64,000 nucleotides of DNA from Saprospiraceae bacterium (GTDB lineage Bacteria; Bacteroidota; Bacteroidia; Chitinophagales; Saprospiraceae). Shown piece by piece: positions 25,178-33,836 of this stretch (position 1 is the stretch's first letter; every line of letters begins with the position of its first letter). The stretch covers positions 62,001 to 126,000 of the forward strand of contig JANQLV010000050.1 in NCBI GenBank assembly GCA_028280415.1. Reading direction: 5' to 3'. The notes under the pieces were generated by a model that was not told where the DNA came from, did not search any database, and saw only the letters and a list, made by a program, of their open reading frames with translations. Both the position numbers and the translations under genes were made by a program.

Positions 25178-27049
25178 ATGCTTTTTATAAAAATTTTACA
25201 AGTCAATAAAATCAGGACACAGGTGCTAGATAAAATTTTTCAACAACTTAAAAAGTCGCCGGATATCAAAGCTATCTCCGGTATGGACGCTACCTTTTTG
25301 TATATAGAAACCCCTACCAGCCCTATGCACATAGGAAGTGTGGCAGTGATAGAAGGCTCATTGGAATTCGAAAAATTTAAAGCAACCATCCAGTCCAGAA
25401 TCCATATGATCCCTAAATTGCGGCAGCGGCTCGTATATGTCCCGATGAGTATTGATTATCCCTATTGGGTAGATGATCCGCATTTTGATATCGACATGCA
25501 CATTCAGCATATTGCGCTGCCCAAGCCCGGCAACTGGAAAACCTTACGCAAGGTTGCTTCCCAAATTTTTAGTGAGCCTCTGGATCAGTCCCGGCCACTT
25601 TGGTCTTTTACCTTTGTCGAAGGCCTGGATGATATTCCACAAGTCCCCAAAGGCTCGGTTGCCGTGATCTCAAAAGTACATCATGTTGCTATTGACGGTG
25701 TAGGGGGCGCAGGCTTATTAAGCCTTATTTTTGATTTTACTCCCGAAGTAAAAGATATTCCCGAACCACGTCCTTTTAAACCCAAACCTTTGCCCAATGA
25801 ACTGGCAATGATCCTTAAAAGTACTATGAGCTTTGTGGAAAAGCCTCTGAAATTTCCCAAACTTATCAGTGAAGCATTAACGGCATCTTTTAAAGCGGGG
25901 GTGCTCACCCGGGTAAAAAAAATCGACTTACCTGCCGCTCCGTTTTCAGCTCCTCCAACACCACTCAACGGAATCATTTCGCCCAAAAGAAAATGGAATA
26001 CCGCCATTATTTCTCTGGAAAGAATTAAAGCTTTGAAGAATATTATGCAGACTACGCTCAATGATGTGATGCTGGCAATCTGCGCCGGAGCATTACGACG
26101 TTATCTGCTGGAAAAAGAAAAGCTTCCGATCAAACCACTGGTGGCCATGGTGCCCATATCGACCAGATCAAAAGAAGAGGACAAAGAAGAAGGTAATAAT
26201 ATTTCTTCGATGCTGGTTCAGTTGGCAACAAACATCGAAGATCCGATCAAACGACTGGAGGCTATCCACGAAAATACAGTTCGCGGAAAATCTTATCAAG
26301 GGGCCATTGGTGCAAAAACATTAGCCAATATGGCGGAGGCCATTCCTTTTGGTGTTGCCAACCAGGCGGCAAGATTGTACTCCCGTTTTCAAATTGCGGA
26401 AATGCATCGCCCGGTTTTCAATGTAACGATTACCAATGTACCCGGCCCGCCTATACCCTTATTCCTCAACGGCCATAAGCTGCTTTCTATCATGGGAATG
26501 GCGCCAATCATTGACGGAATGGGATTAATCATTACAATTTTTAGCTACGATGGTCATGTAACCATCAGTTCAACCTCCGATGCCAATTCTATGCCTGATA
26601 TCGATAGATTTAGCCGTTACATCCGGGAATCAGTTAATGAACTGGAAACAGCCATTTTAAAAATCAAAAACAAAAGGGCAAAGACAAAAAAAGTAGTAAA
26701 AAAAGCAGCTTCTGATGCCTTGTTTACTCATATACGTAAAGCTTTAAAGGTCAATGCTCAGTTTATAAAACCCAATAACGGCCTATTTTTATTTAATGTG
26801 ACTGGTGAAGCTCCTGCAACCTGGAAAATTGATCTGAACAAATCTCCTGGAGTAGTCCGCAAAGGAACAGCCAAAGACCCGGATGTTACTTTCACTATTG
26901 CTGATCAGCATCTGGTGCGCATAGGCGAGGGTAAACTCAATCTTCAAACGGCGTTTATACAGGGGCGTTTAAAAATCGATGGCGATTCGGCAAGAGCCAT
27001 GAAATTAGGCACGATCCTCTCGAAGTTACCCAAGATGGGTGAGCTGTGA
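25178..27049 (+). CDS. Wax ester synthase/diacylglycerol acyltransferase fused to SCP2 domain
   Basis: A 623-residue bifunctional WS/DGAT. The N-terminal half starts with the family opening SGMDATFLYIETP (about 34) and holds the catalytic HHxxxDG motif as HHVAIDG (168-174). The second half has the family's usual NDVMLAICAGALRRYL and NVTITNVPGPPIPLFL segments. It ends with an SCP2 sterol-carrier domain (about 515-623; KIDLNKSPGVVRKGTAKDPD, FIQGRLKIDGD), which is not part of most WS/DGATs. It should transfer acyl-CoA to diacylglycerol or a fatty alcohol. The SCP2 domain may hold or deliver the lipid substrate. The first ATG in frame is used; the family core begins about 33 residues later. It ends 14 bases from the convergent gpsA. 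Confidence 0.93.
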   Translation: MLFIKILQVNKIRTQVLDKIFQQLKKSPDIKAISGMDATFLYIETPTSPMHIGSVAVIEGSLEFEKFKATIQSRIHMIPKLRQRLVYVPMSIDYPYWVDDPHFDIDMHIQHIALPKPGNWKTLRKVASQIFSEPLDQSRPLWSFTFVEGLDDIPQVPKGSVAVISKVHHVAIDGVGGAGLLSLIFDFTPEVKDIPEPRPFKPKPLPNELAMILKSTMSFVEKPLKFPKLISEALTASFKAGVLTRVKKIDLPAAPFSAPPTPLNGIISPKRKWNTAIISLERIKALKNIMQTTLNDVMLAICAGALRRYLLEKEKLPIKPLVAMVPISTRSKEEDKEEGNNISSMLVQLATNIEDPIKRLEAIHENTVRGKSYQGAIGAKTLANMAEAIPFGVANQAARLYSRFQIAEMHRPVFNVTITNVPGPPIPLFLNGHKLLSIMGMAPIIDGMGLIITIFSYDGHVTISSTSDANSMPDIDRFSRYIRESVNELETAILKIKNKRAKTKKVVKKAASDALFTHIRKALKVNAQFIKPNNGLFLFNVTGEAPATWKIDLNKSPGVVRKGTAKDPDVTFTIADQHLVRIGEGKLNLQTAFIQGRLKIDGDSARAMKLGTILSKLPKMGEL

Positions 27050-27063
27050 ATCCTGCGACTTCA

Positions 27064-28065
27064 TTAACCAGGGTCCGCTTCCGATCCGGACTCCTGGCGA
27101 ATTAAACCCCGGAATGCATCTTTTACGGTTGCCCCTTCATTGACTACTTTGTACACTTCAGCGGTTATCGGCATCGGGATATTATATTCTTTAGCCAGTT
27201 CCATTACGACACCGCAGGTTTTTACGCCTTCTGCAACCATCGACATCTCTTCGATGATCTCATTAAGTGTCCTACCTTGCCCTAGCTGAAAACCTACATG
27301 TCGATTACGGCTCAAACCACTGATACAAGTAGCGACTAAATCTCCCATCCCCGTCAAGCCCGCAAAAGTTTCTGGTCTCCCTCCCATAGCTACTCCGAGC
27401 CGGGTCAGTTCTGCAAGTCCGCGGGTAATCACCGCAGCCCGGGTATTGTCACCTGCGCCTGCACCATCTCCCATTCCCGCAGCAATCGCAATGACGTTTT
27501 TTAGCGCCCCTCCCAACTCACAGCCAACCACATCATCATTCGTATATACTCTAAATAATCCGGTAAGAAATACTTTTTGCAAAGCAATAGCAATAGTATC
27601 ATCAACCATAGCAATTACACTGGCCGCAGCCTGACCAGCAAGAATCTCTCTGGCGAGATTCGGCCCGGTAAGTACTCCTGCCGGATGTCCGGGCATTACC
27701 ATTTCAATAATCTCGGTCATTCGCATTTTCGTGCCCTCTTCCAGCCCCTTGGAAAGACTCACGATTGGTACCCATGGGCGGATATAAGGCTTTGCATCTT
27801 CTAATACATAACGAAAACTTTGCGAGGGGACTCCCATAACCACCACGTCAGCATCCACCACAGCTTCCTTGATAGAAGTTGTTGCCCTTAATGATTCCGT
27901 AAGTTTTGCTCCGGGTAAGTACTTTTCATTCCGATGGTATTGATTGATTTCTTTCACTGTCCCAGCATTTCTCGCCCACATTTTGGTAGGAGTATTCTGA
28001 GAAGTAAGGGAAGCCACAGTAGTCCCCCAGGATCCGCCACCGAGTAGGCCAATGCGTAATTTCAT
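27064..28065 (-). CDS. gpsA: NAD(P)-dependent glycerol-3-phosphate dehydrogenase
   Basis: A 333-residue enzyme that reduces dihydroxyacetone phosphate to sn-glycerol-3-phosphate, the entry point to glycerolipids. The Rossmann motif is IGLLGGGSWGTTVASL. Family-typical segments are VVMGVPSQSFRYVL, IVSLSKGLE, GPNLAREIL, GALKNVIAIAAGMGDGAG and LTGMGDLVATC. Length is normal. It lies downstream of the acyltransferase fusion on the same strand, with 72 bases between them that hold an inverted repeat, so the two may be co-transcribed. Confidence 0.97.
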   Translation of the reverse strand: MKLRIGLLGGGSWGTTVASLTSQNTPTKMWARNAGTVKEINQYHRNEKYLPGAKLTESLRATTSIKEAVVDADVVVMGVPSQSFRYVLEDAKPYIRPWVPIVSLSKGLEEGTKMRMTEIIEMVMPGHPAGVLTGPNLAREILAGQAAASVIAMVDDTIAIALQKVFLTGLFRVYTNDDVVGCELGGALKNVIAIAAGMGDGAGAGDNTRAAVITRGLAELTRLGVAMGGRPETFAGLTGMGDLVATCISGLSRNRHVGFQLGQGRTLNEIIEEMSMVAEGVKTCGVVMELAKEYNIPMPITAEVYKVVNEGATVKDAFRGLIRQESGSEADPG

Positions 28066-28090
28066 AGATATCCGCTTTTCAGTATTCGCT

Positions 28091-28119
28091 ATTCGCTATT
28101 CGAATATCGAATAGCGAAT
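28091..28119. repeat. Short palindromic repeat of an ATTCGCTATTCG family
   Basis: Perfect 12-base arms ATTCGCTATTCG (28091-28102) and CGAATAGCGAAT (28108-28119) with loop AATAT, preceded by another copy of the half-unit. It sits between the acyltransferase fusion and gpsA. A related inverted repeat lies at 35356-35394, so this may be a REP-like element; it could also act as a transcription attenuator. Confidence 0.6.
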
Positions 28120-28137
28120 GAGCGAAGTATTATTAAA

Positions 28138-31100
28138 TCACTTCTTGATCTTTATTTTTTGCCCGTCCGGATGTTTTCCATTGACAGTAGTTTTATACTC
28201 TTCCTGTCCAAGTTCTTTTAAAAACAAACCTCTGACTTTTGCAATATGACTATTCAGTTTTTCCTTTTTCCAGCGTCTGGTCGAGACCGGAGGCAAAGCA
28301 ATCACCTCAATGGCTGCTGACCTGAAAACGTTTGTTCCTTTCGGCATTGCATCGTGTGCGTTGCGAATAACTACCGGCACGATCGGGACGCGTGCCTGCA
28401 TCGCGAGATGAAAGGCTCCTTTTTTGAATGTTCCCAGTTTATAATCCTTACTGCGAGTACCTTCCGGAAAAATAATAATAGAAGTCCCGGTTTTGAGTGC
28501 TTCTACCGCTGGTTTCATAGCTTCTATTGCTTTTTCCCGATTTTTACGATCAATAAAAATCACTCCAGCGGCCATCATAAGCTGTCCGATAATCGGAAAG
28601 TTTTTCAGTTCTTTTTTAGCAATACCCGTTGCATCTTTTCGAATCAGTTTTGAAACAATAAAAAGATCGGCACTACTTTGATGATTAAAAATAAAGACCG
28701 CAGGACGCTTCGACCAAAGATGTTCTTTTCCTTTTACGACTAATTCGATTCCAGCTGCGGCAATTACAAAATCCCCTACTGAAGCCATCAGGGAATTGAC
28801 CCCTTCCTGCCAGTCCAGGTTAAATGCACCTTTAGTAATCCCGGATATAACAGCCGGCAGCAAACTGCCCAGAGCCAGGCCCGTCCGTAAAAAACCGGAA
28901 ACGCCCGGACGCCCCTCGTCATTGAAACGGAAGACCGGCCAGTTATTTTTAAAAGCCAGTGCAGATAGTTTAGTGTCCGGATTGACAGGACGGGGATTTC
29001 CTACGATTTCCAGTAAAGGCGCATCGGAAGCACTATCCGTATAGAAATAGCTTTTGGAAAGATCAAGATTATGTTCTTTGCACAATTCCTTAGCGGCATA
29101 AGCTTTCCCTTCTCCCCAACAAGCCGGTTCGACAATATTCCCTGTGAACTTTCCCCGGTTCACTTCCATCCTTGTACACATTACATGGTGGATATTCAGA
29201 TCTCTCGCAATCGGATTTACCTGATATGGTGTCGCTGCAGAAATAATCGCAACAGTATGCCCTTTAGCCAGGTGGGCATTGACCAAGGCTCTTGATTCCG
29301 GATAAATTTCATCCGCCAGATGTTTTTGGTAAACTTCTTCACCAACCTCGATAAAAACATTTTCTTCAACTCCTTTCACACCCTGCGCGCCCACCGCCGC
29401 CAGTCCGGCAAAATTGCCATTTCCCATCGCATATACCAACACTCCGGCAAATTGAGCTACAATTTCACTGGTGGTCATTTTTCCACTGAATAAACGGGTT
29501 TGGAAAAATTCTTTTGCCGAAAAGTTTTTGATAAGGGTACGGTCCAGATCGAAGAAAGCACCGACATGCGAACCAGATTCCCCTTCCATCACTGCTTTGG
29601 TAATTGCTTCAGTCTTTGAGCCGGGTACAATTTCGCGTTCAATTGGCACCGTAGATATATCCGTCACGGGTTTGGCCAATATGATTCCCTGCAAAACCTT
29701 GATACGTTCCGCAATTTCATTTAAACGGTCTAAAAAAGACTGGATTTCTTTTACCTTGGGATTCGATTCCGAAGGAATCAATCCCAGGTTTTGTATCAAA
29801 CGAATGCCATTGATCAAAAAGGGCGCTCGTACAGATTCTACTCGTTGTATTCTTCCTTGCCAATGCATTTCTTCACTCAAAAAAAGGCAATCTTCAATAA
29901 AGGCTTTTTCCTCGAAGGGCCGTCCCGGGCGCCAGTTTTGTAAAGCATAAGCAACTACCCGATAGGCTTCAATATAGGTAGAGAGTACCACCGGAGCAAT
30001 AATAATCTTTTGCTTTTCCAAAAAAGCAAGCTTTTTTGCATTAGTCATCTCGATAATACTCAGCCAGTCAGGAGTCAAAATATCCAGATTCGCTTCTACC
30101 TCATTGGTAAATTCTAATTTCCGGGAATAGAAAAATTCAAATTTAAACAAAGAGCGGAGCGCCATTATCTCCTTCCAGAAAACCTCCTGCCTCAATGCTG
30201 TTTTCACTGAAGAGGTTTTTAGTAATGCCAGTTCGATAAAGGCCCGTTGATACAAATGATGCACTGACATATTCGCATAATAAGTTGCCTCCAGATAATT
30301 CTCAGAATTAAGCACGTATTTTGCATCCAGTGATTCGCCACGTTGCAAGATTATCCTTGCTCTCTGTAATAGGTTAATGGCTTTTTGCACGGTTTCCCCC
30401 ATTGCTTTACCCCGGTCTACCAGAGCATCAGGTTTATATTTTTCAATAAACTGCATTTGATCGACCACACTATTTTCAATCATTCTCTTGTTTAACGAAA
30501 ATTTACTAAGCAGTGCAATACAAATCAGGGAGGTAGTTGTAACCGGAGTAATTTGATTGATCCGATGTACCAATTCTAAAGCGAAGCGGGGCAATTGTCC
30601 GGAATAATTTTTTGTATTATGCCCTTCGGTAATGAGTTCTACAGAGTTATCGGCATTGATCGCTACTGGTGAACCAAAACGAATGGATATCTTGCCAAAA
30701 TTATCATCCATCTTTCTGACATAGTTTAAAAACCATTTCAGACTTTCCGGACTTTTAATTTTCCCTCTACCTTCGAGGGTCATATCTTTTACATCGGGTA
30801 TAAGATCATAAACGATGGAAACCGGCACATACTTTACTTCCTGATGAGAATCCTCTTCCGCTTCACGGATATATTTCAGGATACCAACTTTTGGCCAAAC
30901 CAGTTTTCCGGTACGCGACCTCGTTCCTTCGATAGCCCACATAAAATGTGCTCCATCATTCACTAAAGATGCGATGAAATGCCTGAGTGAAGCTTTATAG
31001 ATCAAATCATCTTTGAAAGATCGTCGAATAAATATCACTCCATTTTGACGGGCTAATTGCCCAAAACCCATAAAATCCATATTGATACCTGCAAAAGTAT

Positions 31101-31440
31101 AAGGAAAGGGTATCCCATGCCTGCCCAGCGTAACGGCGAGGACAAACATATCTAAATAGGTTTTATGAGTCATCACAAAAGCAATAGGATGGCGGCGAGC
31201 GAGCCTGGTCAACTCTTTAATCTCCTGGGGATTGACATCAATGGTTTTCTTGTAAGCTCTTCCAAGAATGTACTGAGATATTTGTAGACCCAGAATATTA
31301 AAAAGTGGCTGGTGCAAAGTTTGCAATTCTTTCAGACAGGCATGGGCTTCCTTATATACCTGATCATAAGGTTCTCCGATTTGCTCGGCAATATCTATCA
31401 GCTTCTTTTGAAATTTCGGATCATTTATAAGGTTTTCCAT
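28138..31440 (-). CDS. Trifunctional-type glycerolipid acyltransferase: GPAT, HAD-IB phosphatase and PlsC in one chain
   Basis: A 1100-residue fusion. Part 1 (about 60-300) is a GPAT of the PlsB/DHAPAT type: H92-x4-D97 (HKTYLD), GVIFIRR, then EGTRSRTGK (171-179). A helical linker (about 310-600) follows. Part 2 (about 625-820) is a HAD-IB phosphatase with D631-L-D633, a Ser at ISAATPYQ, K779 and DSASD (802-806). Part 3 (about 850-1085) is a PlsC: H920-x4-D925 (NHQSSAD), FIDRKNR and FPEGTRS (991-997). It could acylate glycerol-3-phosphate twice and, if the HAD acts on phosphatidate, release diacylglycerol. The HAD substrate is inferred. gpsA lies downstream on the same strand. Confidence 0.92.
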   Translation of the reverse strand: MENLINDPKFQKKLIDIAEQIGEPYDQVYKEAHACLKELQTLHQPLFNILGLQISQYILGRAYKKTIDVNPQEIKELTRLARRHPIAFVMTHKTYLDMFVLAVTLGRHGIPFPYTFAGINMDFMGFGQLARQNGVIFIRRSFKDDLIYKASLRHFIASLVNDGAHFMWAIEGTRSRTGKLVWPKVGILKYIREAEEDSHQEVKYVPVSIVYDLIPDVKDMTLEGRGKIKSPESLKWFLNYVRKMDDNFGKISIRFGSPVAINADNSVELITEGHNTKNYSGQLPRFALELVHRINQITPVTTTSLICIALLSKFSLNKRMIENSVVDQMQFIEKYKPDALVDRGKAMGETVQKAINLLQRARIILQRGESLDAKYVLNSENYLEATYYANMSVHHLYQRAFIELALLKTSSVKTALRQEVFWKEIMALRSLFKFEFFYSRKLEFTNEVEANLDILTPDWLSIIEMTNAKKLAFLEKQKIIIAPVVLSTYIEAYRVVAYALQNWRPGRPFEEKAFIEDCLFLSEEMHWQGRIQRVESVRAPFLINGIRLIQNLGLIPSESNPKVKEIQSFLDRLNEIAERIKVLQGIILAKPVTDISTVPIEREIVPGSKTEAITKAVMEGESGSHVGAFFDLDRTLIKNFSAKEFFQTRLFSGKMTTSEIVAQFAGVLVYAMGNGNFAGLAAVGAQGVKGVEENVFIEVGEEVYQKHLADEIYPESRALVNAHLAKGHTVAIISAATPYQVNPIARDLNIHHVMCTRMEVNRGKFTGNIVEPACWGEGKAYAAKELCKEHNLDLSKSYFYTDSASDAPLLEIVGNPRPVNPDTKLSALAFKNNWPVFRFNDEGRPGVSGFLRTGLALGSLLPAVISGITKGAFNLDWQEGVNSLMASVGDFVIAAAGIELVVKGKEHLWSKRPAVFIFNHQSSADLFIVSKLIRKDATGIAKKELKNFPIIGQLMMAAGVIFIDRKNREKAIEAMKPAVEALKTGTSIIIFPEGTRSKDYKLGTFKKGAFHLAMQARVPIVPVVIRNAHDAMPKGTNVFRSAAIEVIALPPVSTRRWKKEKLNSHIAKVRGLFLKELGQEEYKTTVNGKHPDGQKIKIKK

Positions 31441-31820
31441 ATATGCTGCTTCCTATATGAAGATACTATTGAGGATTATCTAAAGATAGACAAAATATGA
31501 AAATTGAACCTAAAGCGCTGCTCTGGAGTCCGTTTTTTCCAAACAGATTTTATAATTTAATTAACAGTCTCTCCATTTGTTGCCTAAATAACTGTTTTTC
31601 AGCCTTCTACAGGCTATGAATACCTCTTCAAGAAGATTATTAAACTCTTTTTGTTGTAAAAAACTAAACCTGTCCTTCTTTTTGACGTTCTAATTATCCA
31701 ATACCAATTTTAAAAAAAGCAAATTATATTTTTTAAAATGTAAAAAAGAAATAACTTAGTATCTTCAAGTGCCCATAAAACCTAATAATGATCTAAACTT
31801 AAAGAACAGAATCTTTAATC
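31441..31820. other. Divergent intergenic region, nothing recognised
   Basis: 380 bases between the acyltransferase fusion and the alpha/beta hydrolase. Strongly AT-rich with A/T runs near 31700-31750. I see no ORF, clear promoter consensus or strong repeat; it must contain both promoters. Confidence 0.5.
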
Positions 31821-32603
31821 ATGGGGAAAACAGAGGAAGAAAATATAGTAGCGCGACCATCATTATTTTGGTTGTTGACGGAAGGAGGAAGAGCCATTAC
31901 CGAGTTGGGTATGTCAATTCCTTATCGAAAGTTTTTTGCGCGTAAAGATCAGGGAGATGGCCATCCGGTGATGACATTACCGGGTTTTATGGCTTCGGAA
32001 TCCTCTACCTCTCCTATAAGAAATTATATTGATCAACTAGGCTATACGCCTTATACCTGGAACTTGGGCCGCAATACTGCCAAAGTCAAGTTTTTAAAAT
32101 TACTCGTTCACAGAATAGAGGAAATTTACGAAATACACGAAGAACCTGTAAGTCTGATTGGTTGGAGTTTAGGAGGTGTTTTTGCCCGGCAAATCGCTAA
32201 AGCAAAACCCGGAATGGTTCGACAAGTTATCACCATGGGCTCCCCTTTTCGGGGTATTCATCAGCCCAATAATGTAGCCTGGGTTTACAATCTGGTTTCT
32301 GGTGGCAAGCGCATTAAAGATTTAGACCCTATCCTCTTTGAAAATATTCCACTCCCCGCACCGGTTCCCACTACTGCTATTTTTACGAAAGAAGATGGCA
32401 TAGTCCCCTGGGAACTGTGCATGGAAGAAGAAGAGACAGAGATTCATCAAAATATTCAGGTAAGAGGCAGTCATCTCGGTTTAGGTGTCAATCCTACGGT
32501 TTTTGATATCATTGCCGATCGCCTTTTGTATTCGGAGGAAGACTGGGAACATTTCCGACCGAGAAATATCGTAAAAGATCTTCTTTTTTACCCTTCTTTG
32601 TAG
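31821..32603 (+). CDS. Lipase-like alpha/beta hydrolase
   Basis: A 260-residue cytoplasmic protein with a lipase/acyltransferase-type alpha/beta hydrolase fold. PVMTLPGFMAS carries the oxyanion-hole region. The nucleophile elbow is GWSLGG (Ser about 116). The acid is in TKEDGIVPWE (about 191) and the His in RGSHLGLGVNP (about 215). The elbow and the 'GSPFRG' segment (TMGSPFRGIHQP) resemble triacylglycerol lipase-like and LCAT-like proteins. No signal peptide, so it would act on intracellular lipid. It lies next to the lipid-synthesis genes and may mobilise stored lipid or act as an acyltransferase; this is by context only. Confidence 0.85.
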   Translation: MGKTEEENIVARPSLFWLLTEGGRAITELGMSIPYRKFFARKDQGDGHPVMTLPGFMASESSTSPIRNYIDQLGYTPYTWNLGRNTAKVKFLKLLVHRIEEIYEIHEEPVSLIGWSLGGVFARQIAKAKPGMVRQVITMGSPFRGIHQPNNVAWVYNLVSGGKRIKDLDPILFENIPLPAPVPTTAIFTKEDGIVPWELCMEEEETEIHQNIQVRGSHLGLGVNPTVFDIIADRLLYSEEDWEHFRPRNIVKDLLFYPSL

Positions 32604-32650
32604 ATTAGTTATAAAAGGTAATTTAATTTTTTTGGACAGAATTTTGAATA

Positions 32651-32693
32651 CAAAAAAATGGCATTTCCGGACTAACTCGTCTGGAAGATGCCA
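32651..32693 (-). terminator. Minus-strand intrinsic terminator without an obvious gene
   Basis: TGGCATTTCCGGAC (32659-32672) pairs with GTCTGGAAGATGCCA (32679-32693), with one bulged base and one G-T pair. On the minus strand the stem is followed by seven T residues (A run at 32652-32658). It therefore looks like the end of a transcript coming from the right, where no minus-strand gene is known. Confidence 0.55.
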
Positions 32694-32762
32694 CAAAATC
32701 AACTGGTGTTTCTTCAGCCGATCTATCAGATCGGAGATATCCCCATGGGACCAATATTTTTT

Positions 32763-32802
32763 GGAAGTGCTTTTTAGATTAAAATATCTTGAAAGCACTT
32801 CC
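32763..32802. repeat. Long inverted repeat GGAAGTGCTTT
   Basis: GGAAGTGCTTT (32763-32773) pairs perfectly with AAAGCACTTCC (32792-32802). The inner AGAT/ATCT pair extends the stem. Confidence 0.65.
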
Positions 32803-33227
32803 GATTTTCACGGTCTTTGGATAAGCTTTAGGGAACTTATCTTGCAACGATTTCTCAGACTTAGTTTTTCATGTTATTTAATAAATCCAAGTATTAAAGT
32901 AGTTTCTGCGTTATCTGCAATGTATAATGTGTAATGTGTTTTTATATGTTTTACACTTATTAATACCAGTAGCTAAATAAAAGTATACCCTCTTTTCGAA
33001 GATTTTTTAAAAAAAAATTTTATTCCCCCGGAATTGCTTTGAAAAACACATGGCTAAAACATAAAAACAAAGCATAATATATGGTATGATTTATGTTTAT
33101 AAAGTTTTAACCAACTTCCTTATTTCCAAATTAACAAGCTCCTTATAATGTAAGACATACGTCAACATTATCTTCAAACCTCCATGCTCCAAAGCTCATT
33201 AATTACATTTTAAAATTTGAAGATAAA

Positions 33228-33806
33228 ATGGAGACATCTAAAATCATTATTTCAAATCGATATGATGAATTAATCAGTCGATTTAAAAATGCTGATTCTG
33301 AAGCCGTACGATTTATGTACAAAAAATTTCTGCCGGATGTTATTGCCTTCATTACCAAAATAGGTGGTAGTGAGGAAGATGCCCGGGATGTTTTTCAGGA
33401 AGCAATTATGGCTTTGTTCAAACAAGCCAAGGCGAATAAGCTCGAGCTTAGAGCAGATTTAAAGACTTATCTGCTGGCAATATGCAAAAATCAATGGTTC
33501 AAGTCCATTCGCAAAAACAGTAAAATCGATGCTTTAATCCCGGATTTTGATCCTTCGGATTTGGATCAGGACTTGAATAAAGCACTGGAAAAAGCCGAAC
33601 AATACCGGTTGATTTATAGCCATATCAAGAAAATGACTCCGAGTAACCAGGCTATTTTGACCATGCATTTGCAGAAATACAGCACGGAAGAAATCGCTAA
33701 AGCACTTAATTTCAGTCCGGCTTACGTGAAAAAAAGAAAATTTATCAGCAAGAGGGACCTCCTGGTTTCCATAAAAAAAGATCAGCGATTCCAGGAATTA
33801 TTATAA
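33228..33806 (+). CDS. ECF RNA polymerase sigma factor
   Basis: A 192-residue sigma-70 family protein with region 2 (about 18-90; DSEAVRFMYKKFLPDVIAFI, DARDVFQEAIMALFKQAKA, YLLAICKNQWFKSIRKNSK) and region 4 (about 130-185; MTPSNQAILTMHLQKYSTEE, IAKALNFSPAYVKKRKF). Helix-turn-helix is plausible. The region-2 sequence resembles Bacteroidota ECF factors that work without a classical FecR anti-sigma factor. The next gene, 30 bases on, encodes a 56-residue acidic protein that may be its partner. Confidence 0.9.
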   Translation: METSKIIISNRYDELISRFKNADSEAVRFMYKKFLPDVIAFITKIGGSEEDARDVFQEAIMALFKQAKANKLELRADLKTYLLAICKNQWFKSIRKNSKIDALIPDFDPSDLDQDLNKALEKAEQYRLIYSHIKKMTPSNQAILTMHLQKYSTEEIAKALNFSPAYVKKRKFISKRDLLVSIKKDQRFQELL

Positions 33807-33836
33807 TGAACAAAAGCCGAAAAACAACTTTAAAAT

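Larger units (their letters stand above)
32604..33227. other. Gene-free stretch with two strong hairpins
   Basis: 624 bases without a convincing protein gene. Two stable hairpins are present (32659-32693 and 32763-32802; listed or described separately), followed by AT-rich DNA with long A/T runs near 33005-33025. Nothing else was recognised. Confidence 0.55.

Noticed and set aside
32481-32934. Two opposing frames (about 100 residues each) after the lipase-like gene
   Set aside because: Both cross the strong hairpins and one overlaps a well-supported gene; composition is not protein-like.
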